A DNA stretch of 64,000 bases from CBDCWO01 sp965223405 (lineage in GTDB: Bacteria > Bacteroidota > Bacteroidia > Chitinophagales > Saprospiraceae). Position numbers and translations under genes: made by a program. Every line of letters starts with the position of its first letter. Positions within the stretch are counted from its first letter, which is position 1. The notes beneath the pieces were generated by a model. It made no database searches. It saw only the letters and a program-made list of their open reading frames with translations, and was not told the origin of the DNA. The DNA lies in contig CBDCWO010000006.1 of assembly GCA_965223405.1 (NCBI GenBank), forward strand, positions 6,448,001 to 6,512,000, read 5' to 3'. Positions 23,716-33,158 of the stretch are shown here, piece after piece.

Positions 23716-25002
23716 TCATTTTTTTATATTCAATTTTTGCCATTTGCCATAAGTTAAAGATCTCCATAACCATTCAAAAGGTCCGAACCTAAATCTTTTC
23801 ATCCAAAATCTGCTAACAACAATTTGTGCGACAAATATGAAAATGGCCACCATCGCCCCTACAACTGGGCTTAGTTTACCATACATGCCAAAACCAACAC
23901 GGTAAAATAGGATGACGGCTATTGCCGTTTGCATCAGATAATTGGTAAGCGCAGTCCTCCCTACCGATGAAAATGGTTTGAGCAGTCGATTCCAGTTAAT
24001 TCTCTGATATAAAAGAACTATAACCGCCCCATAAGTAAAGCCAATAGCTCGAATTCCAACAATATCTGTCAGACTTTTGATGTGCAAAATCCATCCTGAA
24101 ATATGAACCTCATCCAAAATCGTCTCACCTAACAATGTAAAAATTGAACAAGGCAATCCTATTAATAATCCCCAATATACTATTTTCTTTAATAGAGATT
24201 CAGAAATGTGATTGTTCCGAAGGATACCTTTTTTGGCTACATAGCCCCCTAAAAGCATGACTGGCAAGAGGGATCCCAACCACCAACGTAAAGCAAAATA
24301 CCTAATGTACCTCGAAAAGTCATCCCAATTAACCCGTAGGATTTCATGATATGAACCGGTTGCATAGATTCCTTCCTGAGCAGTAGTGAAAGATTCCTTG
24401 TTATCGATGGTCTTTGGCTCAATCTCTTCAAAGATAACATCCTGATTGACAGGCATGAATACTTGGTTTAGGCCATGTAGCACAACAGGGTTTGGATCAC
24501 CCGTGTTCAGGATTGCGATGGCCAGTGCAGATATCAACAATAATCGGGCGGAAGCGGCGTGGAAAAGCAGAAGTACAATTCCAAGGATGGCATAAGCATG
24601 AAGAATGTCGGTCCAGCCAATAAGCAAGTAGTGGATTAATCCAAATACAAGAAGAATTCCCATTCTTCTTGTTAAGATCTTACAAAATGGTAATTCCATC
24701 TTCTTAAATCTTTCAATCTGCATGAAAAATCCCAGTCCGAAAAGGAATGTAAAAAGTGTAATAAACTTACCAGCAGCGAAGAAACGTAGAAAATAAAAGA
24801 TCCAATTATCCCAATTAGGTGGTGTTTTTAAAACATGGCCTTCAGACCAAACTGTATCGACTGACATGTTGACGACAATCACACCAAACAAAGCAAACCC
24901 TCGCAGAACATCAATTACTTGAATGCGCTCATTTTGCCTGATAGGCATAGCTCTGACCGAATCCGGATTTTCACGAAATTGGTTAGACGTTTCCTTACAC
25001 AT
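23716..25002 (-). CDS. DUF418 domain-containing membrane protein
   Basis: A 428-residue polytopic inner-membrane protein. The N-terminal family motif RIQVIDVLRGFALFGVIVVN and the C-terminal DUF418 region (SSVGRTALTNYLMQT, RFGPFEWLWRSLTYG) are both present. The family resembles acyltransferase-3-like membrane proteins and has no proven function. A second Met at residue 19 (MPIRQNERIQ) is an equally likely start, since family members usually begin close to that point. It is transcribed alone. Confidence 0.9.
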   Translation of the reverse strand: MCKETSNQFRENPDSVRAMPIRQNERIQVIDVLRGFALFGVIVVNMSVDTVWSEGHVLKTPPNWDNWIFYFLRFFAAGKFITLFTFLFGLGFFMQIERFKKMELPFCKILTRRMGILLVFGLIHYLLIGWTDILHAYAILGIVLLLFHAASARLLLISALAIAILNTGDPNPVVLHGLNQVFMPVNQDVIFEEIEPKTIDNKESFTTAQEGIYATGSYHEILRVNWDDFSRYIRYFALRWWLGSLLPVMLLGGYVAKKGILRNNHISESLLKKIVYWGLLIGLPCSIFTLLGETILDEVHISGWILHIKSLTDIVGIRAIGFTYGAVIVLLYQRINWNRLLKPFSSVGRTALTNYLMQTAIAVILFYRVGFGMYGKLSPVVGAMVAIFIFVAQIVVSRFWMKRFRFGPFEWLWRSLTYGKWQKLNIKK

Positions 25003-25138
25003 TTGCGCTTGTTCATTTGAAAGATAAATAAAAGCTGTAAAATTTACTAGAAGAGCGTGATACAGGATTTAGAAATGAGATTATTATACCAATATCGCTT
25101 CTGAAGTTCTTAAGTAATAACCTGTAAAAGTTACCTTC

Positions 25139-26542
25139 TTAATACACTTTGGTAAACTTAAAATCCTTCAACTGGATGAGTTCCAGAAAGTTGTTTTCAA
25201 AATATTGAATCTGAGCATAATCGTCCCTAACTTCCGGATTTCTGTATTTGGCTTGAAATTTAAAGGATTTATACATTGGATCTAAATATGTATCCTGATC
25301 AAAGTAGAACTGAAAATTCTTGCCATGCTTGGCTAGCATCCTCCCCATAAAGACAATGGTATCAAAAGCTTCCAGGGCATCTTCTCCTGGCACTGTACCA
25401 TATTCTTTCAGCATATGTCTATGTATATCCAAATAATCGGTGCTCTGATCCCGGAGATACCCAGATTCGCTTATGTATACATTTACCGTATTGAATAAAT
25501 CCGAATCGGTTTCGACCAGCGATTTTAGAATGGGTAGACCATAAATATGGATATCAAATTCATTATTTAGGATGCTTAATTTCCTGAGAATTGTATAAAT
25601 AAATTGTCGATCACGATTGCTAAAGAAAGGTAGGATTATGACATTTTTTTCATCTCTGACCATCACCGAATCAAAGTTGGTATTTTTAAGATCCATACTA
25701 TTATCTGTAATCAGATAGTTGGTAAACAGATTTTCAGGATTCGTACTTTGATAAAAATCGGCGAAATACGTTTCATCCGGACGTGTTATTAAAAAAACAT
25801 TGGGATTCTCAAATCGATCATGGATATCCTGTACTATATGATCACAATGAGACTCGTAAACCGGATTGGTCAAAATGTAATACGGATTATCCGTGGCCAG
25901 GTTGGAAAATGAAGTCCAGGGAGTAACAACAGGAATTGAATTATCTTTTCCAAATTGAATTATCCGTTCCACATTATTTTTGCGGTAGGGACCTATGATC
26001 AAATCTGAATGGACCAAATCATCTCCGGAAATTAGAGTAGAAATTTTGCTTTCAGACTCATCCGTATCCAGAATATCAACCTTCAACTTGATACCTTCCC
26101 GCTCCAGTTTTTTAATACCTCGCATAAATCCGGCATAGTATTGAATGAACCTTTCTGTTTTTACCGATACCCGTTCTTCAGCGGCAAGATACCTGCCTCG
26201 CATTGGCAACAATAAAGAGACTTGGTAAACGTCTTTTAAAGGACTGTGAGGCAACTTAGTGTGGACATCTCTGGATTCTATTGGCTTATCGGTTATATCG
26301 GTCCATTCCAACGTATCCACTTTGGCATTTTCAATATTAGCTTCCTCCCATTTTCCAGATTGCGGGTTATATACCTTAGGTTTAGTCTTAGTAGGATCGG
26401 TGGCAGTACCGGAAGGCTTTTGTGATTTCCTTGCGGTAGAACATTGGGTCAGCATACCCAGTACAAACACCGCTAGCAAAAAATAGATAACCCTACTCCC
26501 ATTCAATAGTTGCCGGCGGTTTGGTACTGATATCATAAACAA
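25139..26542 (-). CDS. Periplasmic-binding-protein-like lipoprotein downstream of guaA
   Basis: A 467-residue predicted lipoprotein (hydrophobic run then LTQC, Cys34). After a Pro/Lys/Thr-rich linker, residues about 105-465 resemble a type 1 periplasmic-binding protein (YQVSLLLPMRGRYLAAEE, DLIIGPYRKNNVERII, IPVVTPWTSFS). In Bacteroidota a related protein, often with LysM domains, commonly follows guaA; LysM is not evident here. The 5' end overlaps guaA by 50 bp if the ATG at 26542 is used. An in-frame TTG 36 bases further in would give a shorter, more typical signal. Ligand unknown. Confidence 0.75.
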   Translation of the reverse strand: MFMISVPNRRQLLNGSRVIYFLLAVFVLGMLTQCSTARKSQKPSGTATDPTKTKPKVYNPQSGKWEEANIENAKVDTLEWTDITDKPIESRDVHTKLPHSPLKDVYQVSLLLPMRGRYLAAEERVSVKTERFIQYYAGFMRGIKKLEREGIKLKVDILDTDESESKISTLISGDDLVHSDLIIGPYRKNNVERIIQFGKDNSIPVVTPWTSFSNLATDNPYYILTNPVYESHCDHIVQDIHDRFENPNVFLITRPDETYFADFYQSTNPENLFTNYLITDNSMDLKNTNFDSVMVRDEKNVIILPFFSNRDRQFIYTILRKLSILNNEFDIHIYGLPILKSLVETDSDLFNTVNVYISESGYLRDQSTDYLDIHRHMLKEYGTVPGEDALEAFDTIVFMGRMLAKHGKNFQFYFDQDTYLDPMYKSFKFQAKYRNPEVRDDYAQIQYFENNFLELIQLKDFKFTKVY

Positions 26543-28028
26543 CTCGATTTATGCCTTTTACTGTATTAATGATTTCGTTTGATACGGTTGCCAAAAACTC
26601 GTGTGGAAAATCACACCATTCTGCGGTCATCCCATCTAATGATCTGACTGCTCTTAATGCCACCACACTTTCATAAGTACGTTCATCTCCCATTACCCCT
26701 ACAGAAAGTGAATCAAGTAACATAACGCCAGCTTGCCACACTTTATCATATAAATCCCACTTTTTCAATCCATTTATGAATATAGCATCCGCTTCTTGCA
26801 GTAATTTAACTCTTTCTTCAGAAATAGCACCTAGAATCCGGATACTCAATCCCGGACCAGGAAAAGGATGACGACTCAAGATATAGTCCGGGACCCCAAT
26901 CTCTTTGCCTACTCTTCTGACTTCATCTTTAAACAAAGATCTTAACGGTTCAACCAAACTTAAATTAAAAGTTTCCGGCAGGCCTCCGACATTATGGTGG
27001 CTCTTTATGGTAGCTGAAGGGCCATGAACGGAGAGGGATTCGATCACATCCGGATAGATAGTACCCTGGCCCAACCATTTTATGTTGGATAATTTGGTTG
27101 CTTCTTCTTCAAAAATCTTAATAAATTCCCTTCCGATAATCTTTCGCTTACGCTCAGGATCTTCTATTCCTGCCAAAGCATCCCAAAATCTCCTTTTAGC
27201 ATCTATCCCTACTACATTTAAACCACTGTTTTTATAGGTCTCTAATACTTCTTCAAATTCATTTTTTCTTAATAGTCCGTTATCCACGAAAAAACAGGTG
27301 AGTTGGTCTCCTATCGCTTTTTTAATCAAATAGGCAGCAACGGTTGAATCAACACCTCCGGAAATGGCCATCATAACGCGGTCTTTTCCAACTTGAGATT
27401 TGATATTTGCTACAGATTCTGCAACAAATGAGGCCGGTGTCCAGGTCGGTTTGAGCCGCACTATTTTAAATAAGAAATTCATAAGTAATTTAAAACCGTC
27501 AGTGGTATGGGTTACCTCCGGATGAAATTGGAGACAATAGGTCGGTACTTGATCAGAGAGTTCGGTACGATAGGCGGCTATTGGAATGGATTCGGTTGAG
27601 GCCAAAATTTTAAATCCTCCCGGTAAAGAGAGAATAGAATCTCCATGAGACATCCATACCTTAGATCCATTTTCAATTCCATCAAACAACTCATCTCGTT
27701 CAATAATATCTAGATGGGCTTTACCATATTCTCTTTTGCGGGATCTCTCTACGCTGCCACCTTGGGACAAGGCAATGTATTGGGCTCCATAACATATTCC
27801 CAATATCGGGATCCTGCCAAAGATATGGTCCAAATCAAATTTCAGTGCATTTTTATCTTTCACTGAGAATGGACTCCCTGACAGGATGATGGCCTGCCAG
27901 TCACGTAGATTTTTAATGTGGAAATGGTAGGGATGAATTTCACAATACACCCCAGCTTCTCTTACACGTCGCGCAATTAACTGGGTATACTGCGATCCGA
28001 AATCCAGAATTAATACTTTACCCTCCAT
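26493..28028 (-). CDS. guaA: GMP synthase (glutamine-hydrolysing)
   Basis: 511 residues, full length. It makes GMP from XMP, ATP and glutamine. The class I amidotransferase domain has nucleophile Cys79 in GICYGAQY and the His169/Glu171 pair in QFHPEVTH. The ATP-pyrophosphatase domain has the P-loop SGGVDS at 223-228, and the C-terminal dimerisation domain ends KPPATIEWE as in most family members. Its ATG overlaps the nusB stop (TAATG), and the lipoprotein gene overlaps its 3' end, so the three form a tight unit. Confidence 0.97.
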   Translation of the reverse strand: MEGKVLILDFGSQYTQLIARRVREAGVYCEIHPYHFHIKNLRDWQAIILSGSPFSVKDKNALKFDLDHIFGRIPILGICYGAQYIALSQGGSVERSRKREYGKAHLDIIERDELFDGIENGSKVWMSHGDSILSLPGGFKILASTESIPIAAYRTELSDQVPTYCLQFHPEVTHTTDGFKLLMNFLFKIVRLKPTWTPASFVAESVANIKSQVGKDRVMMAISGGVDSTVAAYLIKKAIGDQLTCFFVDNGLLRKNEFEEVLETYKNSGLNVVGIDAKRRFWDALAGIEDPERKRKIIGREFIKIFEEEATKLSNIKWLGQGTIYPDVIESLSVHGPSATIKSHHNVGGLPETFNLSLVEPLRSLFKDEVRRVGKEIGVPDYILSRHPFPGPGLSIRILGAISEERVKLLQEADAIFINGLKKWDLYDKVWQAGVMLLDSLSVGVMGDERTYESVVALRAVRSLDGMTAEWCDFPHEFLATVSNEIINTVKGINRVVYDISTKPPATIEWE

Positions 28029-28960
28029 TAGTCAAACAGGCCCCTCCCCTCTTTTTTAATTAGTCCTTCTTCGTTTAATTCTTTCATTACTTTATCCAAA
28101 ATTCCATTAATAAAATCTTTACTCTTTGCGGTACTGTAAATTTTTGCCAATTCGACATATTCATTCAAGGTAACCTTGGTAGGAATCGTTTTAAAATTTA
28201 AAAACTCGCATATGGCCATCTTTAAAAAAATCATATCCAGAATCGCCAACCGATCAATGTCCCAATTTTTCAAATTGGGCCTGAATATACTCATAAATTT
28301 TTCACCTTCTTTACTCGTGCGGTTTAAAAGTTGAACTCCAAATTGTCTGGTATCATCAGGGACTTCAAATTGTTCCAGAAATTTTTCTTGCGCCGGCAAG
28401 ATCTTCAAAGTCTTTTTTACAGCCCCGATGACCAGTGATTTATCGTCTTCCCAGGTAAGGTACAAGTCCTCCATGATTTCATTAAAAACTTCATTCTTCC
28501 TCACCATCCGGTATAACTCATGAAGTATAAGGTTGTGATCCTCATCGGAGGTAGAAGCCCGGTATACATAATCCTGATAGGATTGTTCCTTGGCAAATAA
28601 TTTGTAAAGTTTTCTGATTAAATCAAGATCTACTCTCGATTCGAAATGATATTTTTTAAATAATTTCTGAAGATCACGGTTGTTGATCAGACTTTGAACC
28701 AGGTGGTTTTCTACCAATTTGGCTGAAAAATTTCGGTCCTCTTCAGAGGTCAAATATTTACTTTGGCGCTTATCTGCATCTTTCCTTGCGAACTTGCAAA
28801 TTTGGATGAGACAGTATAAATTGAACAAGTAGAGAATATACGAATTCACTACATTTTGCTCATAGGTTTTCAATGCTTTTTCATCAGTAAATTCGCTATC
28901 ACGGTTCATAGCGAATAAAATTTGCATTACTTTAACTCGGATGTTTCTTCTACTTAACAT
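28028..28960 (-). CDS. nusB: Transcription antitermination protein NusB, long Bacteroidota form
   Basis: A 310-residue protein, more than twice the length of the E. coli protein (139). The N-terminal motif SRRNIRVKVMQILFAMN and the C-terminal NusB fold (LAILDMIFLKMAICEFL, PTKVTLNEYVELAKIYST, KDFINGILDKVMKEL) are clear; a long helical insert separates them, which is usual in this phylum. It binds boxA RNA with NusE in antitermination. It is the first gene of the nusB-guaA-lipoprotein unit. Confidence 0.95.
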   Translation of the reverse strand: MLSRRNIRVKVMQILFAMNRDSEFTDEKALKTYEQNVVNSYILYLFNLYCLIQICKFARKDADKRQSKYLTSEEDRNFSAKLVENHLVQSLINNRDLQKLFKKYHFESRVDLDLIRKLYKLFAKEQSYQDYVYRASTSDEDHNLILHELYRMVRKNEVFNEIMEDLYLTWEDDKSLVIGAVKKTLKILPAQEKFLEQFEVPDDTRQFGVQLLNRTSKEGEKFMSIFRPNLKNWDIDRLAILDMIFLKMAICEFLNFKTIPTKVTLNEYVELAKIYSTAKSKDFINGILDKVMKELNEEGLIKKEGRGLFD

Positions 28961-29145
28961 GAATCTCTTTTGCCATGTCCATTCTAAAACGCAAATAAAA
29001 CTAATTTTTATCTGATATCTCTATTTCGCAATAGATATTTATAAGTTTCATGAACAAGTGAGTAATATTTAACTTTTTTCAGAATTAAGAACTCTATTTG
29101 CACTTTAAATGTTATACGGTATTCAAATTTACATTAAAGATATCT

Positions 29146-30621
29146 TTAATTTATCCATTTTTCTTTCACGACCTGATAATTGGGCAATTTGGCAACATGC
29201 CATTTCTTAATTACCTTTCCTTCCTTAAGGAGCACCATCCCCGGATTGGATCTAATAATCGTTTTTAACAGTATATCGTCCGCTTCATAAAGCGGATATC
29301 CGATATCCGCTTCCTCGGCGAAAGAAGCTCTTTTTTCTTTTCCGGCACCTCCGACTAAGGCATAAACCTTGATGTTATCAGCTTGAGCTGCAGTAACAAA
29401 AGGGGCAAGGACTTCTCTATACTTGGCAACAAATTTTGGATCCCAGGAATATTCAACCCGATATACGCTTTTATCCTCGATTTTTTCAATATGCTGTTCG
29501 ATAATCAGAGAGTCCTCAACTGTTACCGTATCCATTCGATAGGTGGTATCCTTGACCGTGATTTGTTGATAATCCTCTTTCCCTTTCAGCTTATGTGATA
29601 CAATCATTAGTTGATACCCCGGTTCCATCATTAATTCCTCTGTCATTTCATTGCCATCCTCATCATGGAAACTAAAATCAGAAATTTTGGTAGCGTGTAT
29701 AGAAGCTTCTCCCAATTCTTGTTCATACTCCCATTCTTCCTTTGGATAATTAGCAAAGTTGGCCATGAATTCATCCATCGGTAAAACTACGACCTGTCCA
29801 TTGGATTTGTTTTTTAGCTTATAAAAAACCGGTCGGTTTTTCTGAGCTTCATTTTCCATTTGTTTGGTGGCCATGATATCCACCCCTTCGCGGAAAGGTC
29901 TCAAGTCTGCATTAGGCAAGTCCCACATATAATTACTTAGACAATAGACTATTAAACCAATTGTGGAAACTCCCAAAATAAGGCTTCTCCAGGTTCCATT
30001 CAGTAACTGATGAAATTTTGAATGTTGAAATAAAAATAGTGTAGCAGGAACCAATAATACAATATCTTTAAAAAATGAAGTCCGGGGTTCGAGTTTCATA
30101 AAATCGCCAAAACAGCCACAATCCGTCACTTTCATATTACTGGCCTCATAAGGGCCCCACTGACTGAATTCAAAGAAAGAAACCCCGGAAGGAACGAATC
30201 CGGTTAGAAATGTAAAACCAGTAAGCACGGTAAAAACGATGACTATTATGAAGAATAACCAACTGGTCAATTTGGGCCGATCTCCCAATAATAACATCAA
30301 CCCCAATACAATTTCCAATACAATCATAAATACGGAAAAACCCATTGCATGTTCAGACAAGAAAGGCCATAGTGGATTAATAAATGAAAACCAGGTGTTT
30401 TCGAAAACGGCCTCAAATTCAGCAAAATACTGTTGCATTTTAAACCCTGTTCCCATAGGGTCAATTGCTTTTACCCATCCTGATATTACAAATAATATCC
30501 CGGTGAATGCCTGCAAAAAAGTAATCCATATACTTTTGTGTCTTTTCAATAACGGTCCGATGAGGATGGTATAAAGAAGCGCTAAAACTGCAATGATAAT
30601 AGTTAGCTTTCCAATGGTCAT
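29146..30621 (-). CDS. DoxX family membrane protein, BT_3928 type, with C-terminal thioredoxin-like domain
   Basis: 491 residues. About six transmembrane helices lie in the first ~230 residues, with the DoxX/MauE feature DCGCFGD (Cys168, Cys170). A long periplasmic portion follows (about 240-491), whose end (GMVLLKEGKVIKKWH) looks like a thioredoxin-fold strand pair without a CxxC. This BT_3928 family normally follows a DUF1599 gene, as here, with a 4-bp stop/start overlap. The precise reaction is unknown; a redox role in the envelope is plausible. Confidence 0.88.
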   Translation of the reverse strand: MTIGKLTIIIAVLALLYTILIGPLLKRHKSIWITFLQAFTGILFVISGWVKAIDPMGTGFKMQQYFAEFEAVFENTWFSFINPLWPFLSEHAMGFSVFMIVLEIVLGLMLLLGDRPKLTSWLFFIIVIVFTVLTGFTFLTGFVPSGVSFFEFSQWGPYEASNMKVTDCGCFGDFMKLEPRTSFFKDIVLLVPATLFLFQHSKFHQLLNGTWRSLILGVSTIGLIVYCLSNYMWDLPNADLRPFREGVDIMATKQMENEAQKNRPVFYKLKNKSNGQVVVLPMDEFMANFANYPKEEWEYEQELGEASIHATKISDFSFHDEDGNEMTEELMMEPGYQLMIVSHKLKGKEDYQQITVKDTTYRMDTVTVEDSLIIEQHIEKIEDKSVYRVEYSWDPKFVAKYREVLAPFVTAAQADNIKVYALVGGAGKEKRASFAEEADIGYPLYEADDILLKTIIRSNPGMVLLKEGKVIKKWHVAKLPNYQVVKEKWIN

Positions 30622-31163
30622 GCCTTTTGTTCTTTTAGTTTAATCAAGCAGAAAATGGCGTAATTGATAATGTCCTGGTAATTGGCATCCAATCCCTCAG
30701 ATACCCGGGTTTCTCCATTATTATTCTCGATTTCTTTAATCCGCAAAATCTTCATTAGAATTAAATCCGTCATGGAAGAAACTCTCATATCCCTCCAGGC
30801 TTCGCCATAATCATGATTTTTCCTGGCTAACAATTCACGAATTTTATCGGATTCTCTATCATACATTTCCAACACCTCTGCCAGAGATAATTTTACCGGC
30901 ATATCCGGTGTTGCCTCTAACTGAATCAAGGCCATGATACCATAGTTAATAATCCCAATAAACTCTGATGGCAAATCGTCGGATACCCTTTGCTCTTTCC
31001 CTTCTTGAATATTGCGAATTCTTTTGGCTTTTATGAAGATCTGATCGGTCAATGAAGATGTTCGCATAATCCTCCATGCCGTTCCATAATCCTCCGTTTT
31101 TCGTTCAAATAAGGATCGGCAATCCAACATGATCACATCGAAAGCCTGAAATGTATCTATCAA
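30618..31163 (-). CDS. DUF1599 domain-containing protein (tandem duplicate)
   Basis: 181 residues made of two copies of the DUF1599 module: DYGTAWRIMRTSSLTDQIFI near residues 22-41 and DYGEAWRDMRVSSMTDLILM in the second half. The family is thought to be a nucleotide-modification-related fold; the exact function is not established. It is the first gene of a two-gene operon with the BT_3928-type DoxX gene (ATGA overlap). A TATATTTG (plus 31177-31184) matches a -7 element just upstream, but it lies only 14 bp from the ATG and has no -33 partner. Confidence 0.88.
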   Translation of the reverse strand: MIDTFQAFDVIMLDCRSLFERKTEDYGTAWRIMRTSSLTDQIFIKAKRIRNIQEGKEQRVSDDLPSEFIGIINYGIMALIQLEATPDMPVKLSLAEVLEMYDRESDKIRELLARKNHDYGEAWRDMRVSSMTDLILMKILRIKEIENNNGETRVSEGLDANYQDIINYAIFCLIKLKEQKA

Positions 31164-31305
31164 ATCAAAATTTTTACAAATATAACTAATGATGAATCGC
31201 TAGTTAATGTAAAGATTAAATATTTTTGTGATGGGATATGTTAATGAATTGCGAACAAATTAATAAACAACTCCATTTCCAACCAGGTGGCCTTATCATC
31301 AATTT

Positions 31306-32172
31306 ATGATTTATCTTTTAGCCTGTATTTTATGTTCGACTGCATTAAACTTCGTTTTCAAATTATTCCCTAAATACCACATTGTTAACTTTCCTGCAAT
31401 CGTTACGAATTATTTTGTGTGTGCACTGATTGGTATAACTTATTTTATAGTAATCAACAAACAATTCCTGGAATCTGTCAGTGCCTCTTGGTTCGCTTTT
31501 GCTGTTGTTTTAGGGATCGCTTTTATTGTGGGATTTACCATTGTAGCGAAAACAGTACAGCTATTTGGGGTTGGGATCACCACTATGGCTCAGAAAATGT
31601 CGATGGTAATTACAGTAATCATCGCCATTTCATTTTATGAAGAGGGGATTACTTTGCCCAGGTTGGCGGGAATCGCTGTTGCCATAATAGCCATAATTCT
31701 GATCAGCAAACCGGAGCGCATCAGCACTTCTTTAAGTTGGAAATTGTGGATTTTACCTCTCCTCACCTTCACAATAAATGGCGTAATTGAAACCGGGTTG
31801 TATATAGTTGAAAAAAGCGGCAGAATAGGCCAGGAAGAACTCTTATTCACCACGACTTTATTCTTCTTTGCCGGTTCCTGGGGATTAATAAAAATGGTCG
31901 CGGACTTAAATAAAAAAAGATACAGTTATCAGATCAAAGAACTTATCGGTGGGTTGGTTTTGGGGATTCCCAATTTTGGATCGATTGCTTTCTTACTGCT
32001 GGCACTGAACAGTGGATTGGACGGAGCGATGGTATTTCCATTTAACAATGTAATTATCCTGCTTTTATCGGTGTTATTAGGGTATTTCATATTTCGAGAA
32101 AAAATCAGTCGAAATAAATGGATTGGATTCCTGTTTGCTGTTTTTTCTATCCTATTTTTATCACTTAAATGA
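31306..32172 (+). CDS. EamA/DMT-superfamily transporter
   Basis: 288 residues with about ten hydrophobic helices arranged as two EamA halves; a family-like stretch GIAVAIIAIILISKPER closes the first half and LLSVLLGYFIFREKISRNKWIG the second. It is probably an inner-membrane metabolite exporter of unknown substrate. It overlaps the next gene by 4 bp (ATGA). A TATTTTTG at 31221-31228 matches a -7 element 78 bp upstream, but no -33 partner is seen. Confidence 0.85.
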   Translation: MIYLLACILCSTALNFVFKLFPKYHIVNFPAIVTNYFVCALIGITYFIVINKQFLESVSASWFAFAVVLGIAFIVGFTIVAKTVQLFGVGITTMAQKMSMVITVIIAISFYEEGITLPRLAGIAVAIIAIILISKPERISTSLSWKLWILPLLTFTINGVIETGLYIVEKSGRIGQEELLFTTTLFFFAGSWGLIKMVADLNKKRYSYQIKELIGGLVLGIPNFGSIAFLLLALNSGLDGAMVFPFNNVIILLLSVLLGYFIFREKISRNKWIGFLFAVFSILFLSLK

Positions 32173-32819
32173 GTAAGGTTTATTCCTATTTGAATATAAA
32201 CGCTCCTGCCGAAGGAGAATACAAAGACCGGGGTAGTAAATTTCTGGCTTATCTTTTTCCGATAGAATCCGAGGATGACGTTAAATTCAGACTCGAGGAG
32301 GTAAAAAAAGCACATCCTAAAGCCAGACACCATTGTTATGCCTATCGATTGGAAGCAGACGGCAGTGTTTTCAGGTATCATGACGATGGTGAACCTTCCG
32401 GAACAGCCGGAAAACCCATACTTGGCCAATTCATCAAGTCAGATTTAACCAATATAGTCGGGATTGTAGTGCGGTATTTCGGAGGCACGAAACTAGGCAC
32501 CGGTGGCCTCATCAAAGCATACCGGGGTAGCATTGCCTCCGCCATTGGGAATAGTACCATCCGGACATTTCATTTGAAGCAACGGGTTAAGATTACCTTT
32601 GAATACCGACTATTAGGAGTGCTCATGGACGGCATCAAAGCATTTGGTGGTGAAATCGAATCCCAATCATTTAGTGATTCCGCCTTTGTCATTGTATCCT
32701 TTCCGGCCCAATACGCCAAATATCGTATACACCAAGTTACTGCTCATGTCTCCGGAATTTCCGTTGAGGAGATGATTGGGAAAAACGAAGTTACAGGGTT
32801 AAAATATGAATTTTTGTAG
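32169..32819 (+). CDS. YigZ/IMPACT family protein
   Basis: 216 residues. The N-terminal UPF0029/IMPACT domain is recognisable by SKFLAYLFPI, KARHHCYAYRL, DDGEPSGTAGKPIL and VRYFGGTKLGTGGLIKAYR (about 103-121); a ferredoxin-like C-terminal domain follows. Family members are implicated in translation control or ribosome-related functions, but the bacterial role is unsettled. It is translationally coupled to the EamA gene. Confidence 0.93.
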   Translation: MSKVYSYLNINAPAEGEYKDRGSKFLAYLFPIESEDDVKFRLEEVKKAHPKARHHCYAYRLEADGSVFRYHDDGEPSGTAGKPILGQFIKSDLTNIVGIVVRYFGGTKLGTGGLIKAYRGSIASAIGNSTIRTFHLKQRVKITFEYRLLGVLMDGIKAFGGEIESQSFSDSAFVIVSFPAQYAKYRIHQVTAHVSGISVEEMIGKNEVTGLKYEFL

Positions 32820-33158
32820 TCAAGCATTACTTAAGGTTTAAATTTGGAATAACCTGAGATTTTATTTCGAAAAGTCAACAAAGCCAAAACTGTTTCTTTT
32901 TGGCCCTGTCGGCCGCCTTTAGGGATATTTTCATTTTTCTCAATTAACTGATACTCAGGCAACTGATTTTCAATAAATCAAGATCTCATTCAAAATAGCT
33001 CATTTTATGATTACTAACACTTTTCAGAGCGGGCTCAAAATTCAAATTATGAACCGTGATCTAAATCAAAAAAGACTGCCTACCCTGGAGACAGCCTTTT
33101 TTCTTCATTTTATGACAAAGATTATTTTTACTCGTTATTTGTCACTAATTGGTTGAGA
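32820..33158. other. Convergent intergenic region with bidirectional terminator
   Basis: No gene is visible between the YigZ stop on plus and the SusD stop on minus. The stem-loop at 33068-33102 (listed separately) lies near the minus-strand gene and can serve both directions. Confidence 0.6.
33068..33102. terminator. Bidirectional stem-loop terminator
   Basis: AAAAAAGACTG (33068-33078) pairs with CAGCCTTTTTT (33092-33102) with one mismatch around a 13-nt loop. A-run and T-run on either side make it work in both directions. It lies 57 bp past the SusD stop on minus and about 250 bp past the YigZ stop on plus. Confidence 0.75.

Noticed and set aside
31177..31184. TATATTTG as promoter of the DUF1599 gene
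   Set aside because: Matches the -7 element but is only 14 bp from the start codon and has no TTTG at -33, so it is mentioned only in the gene entry.
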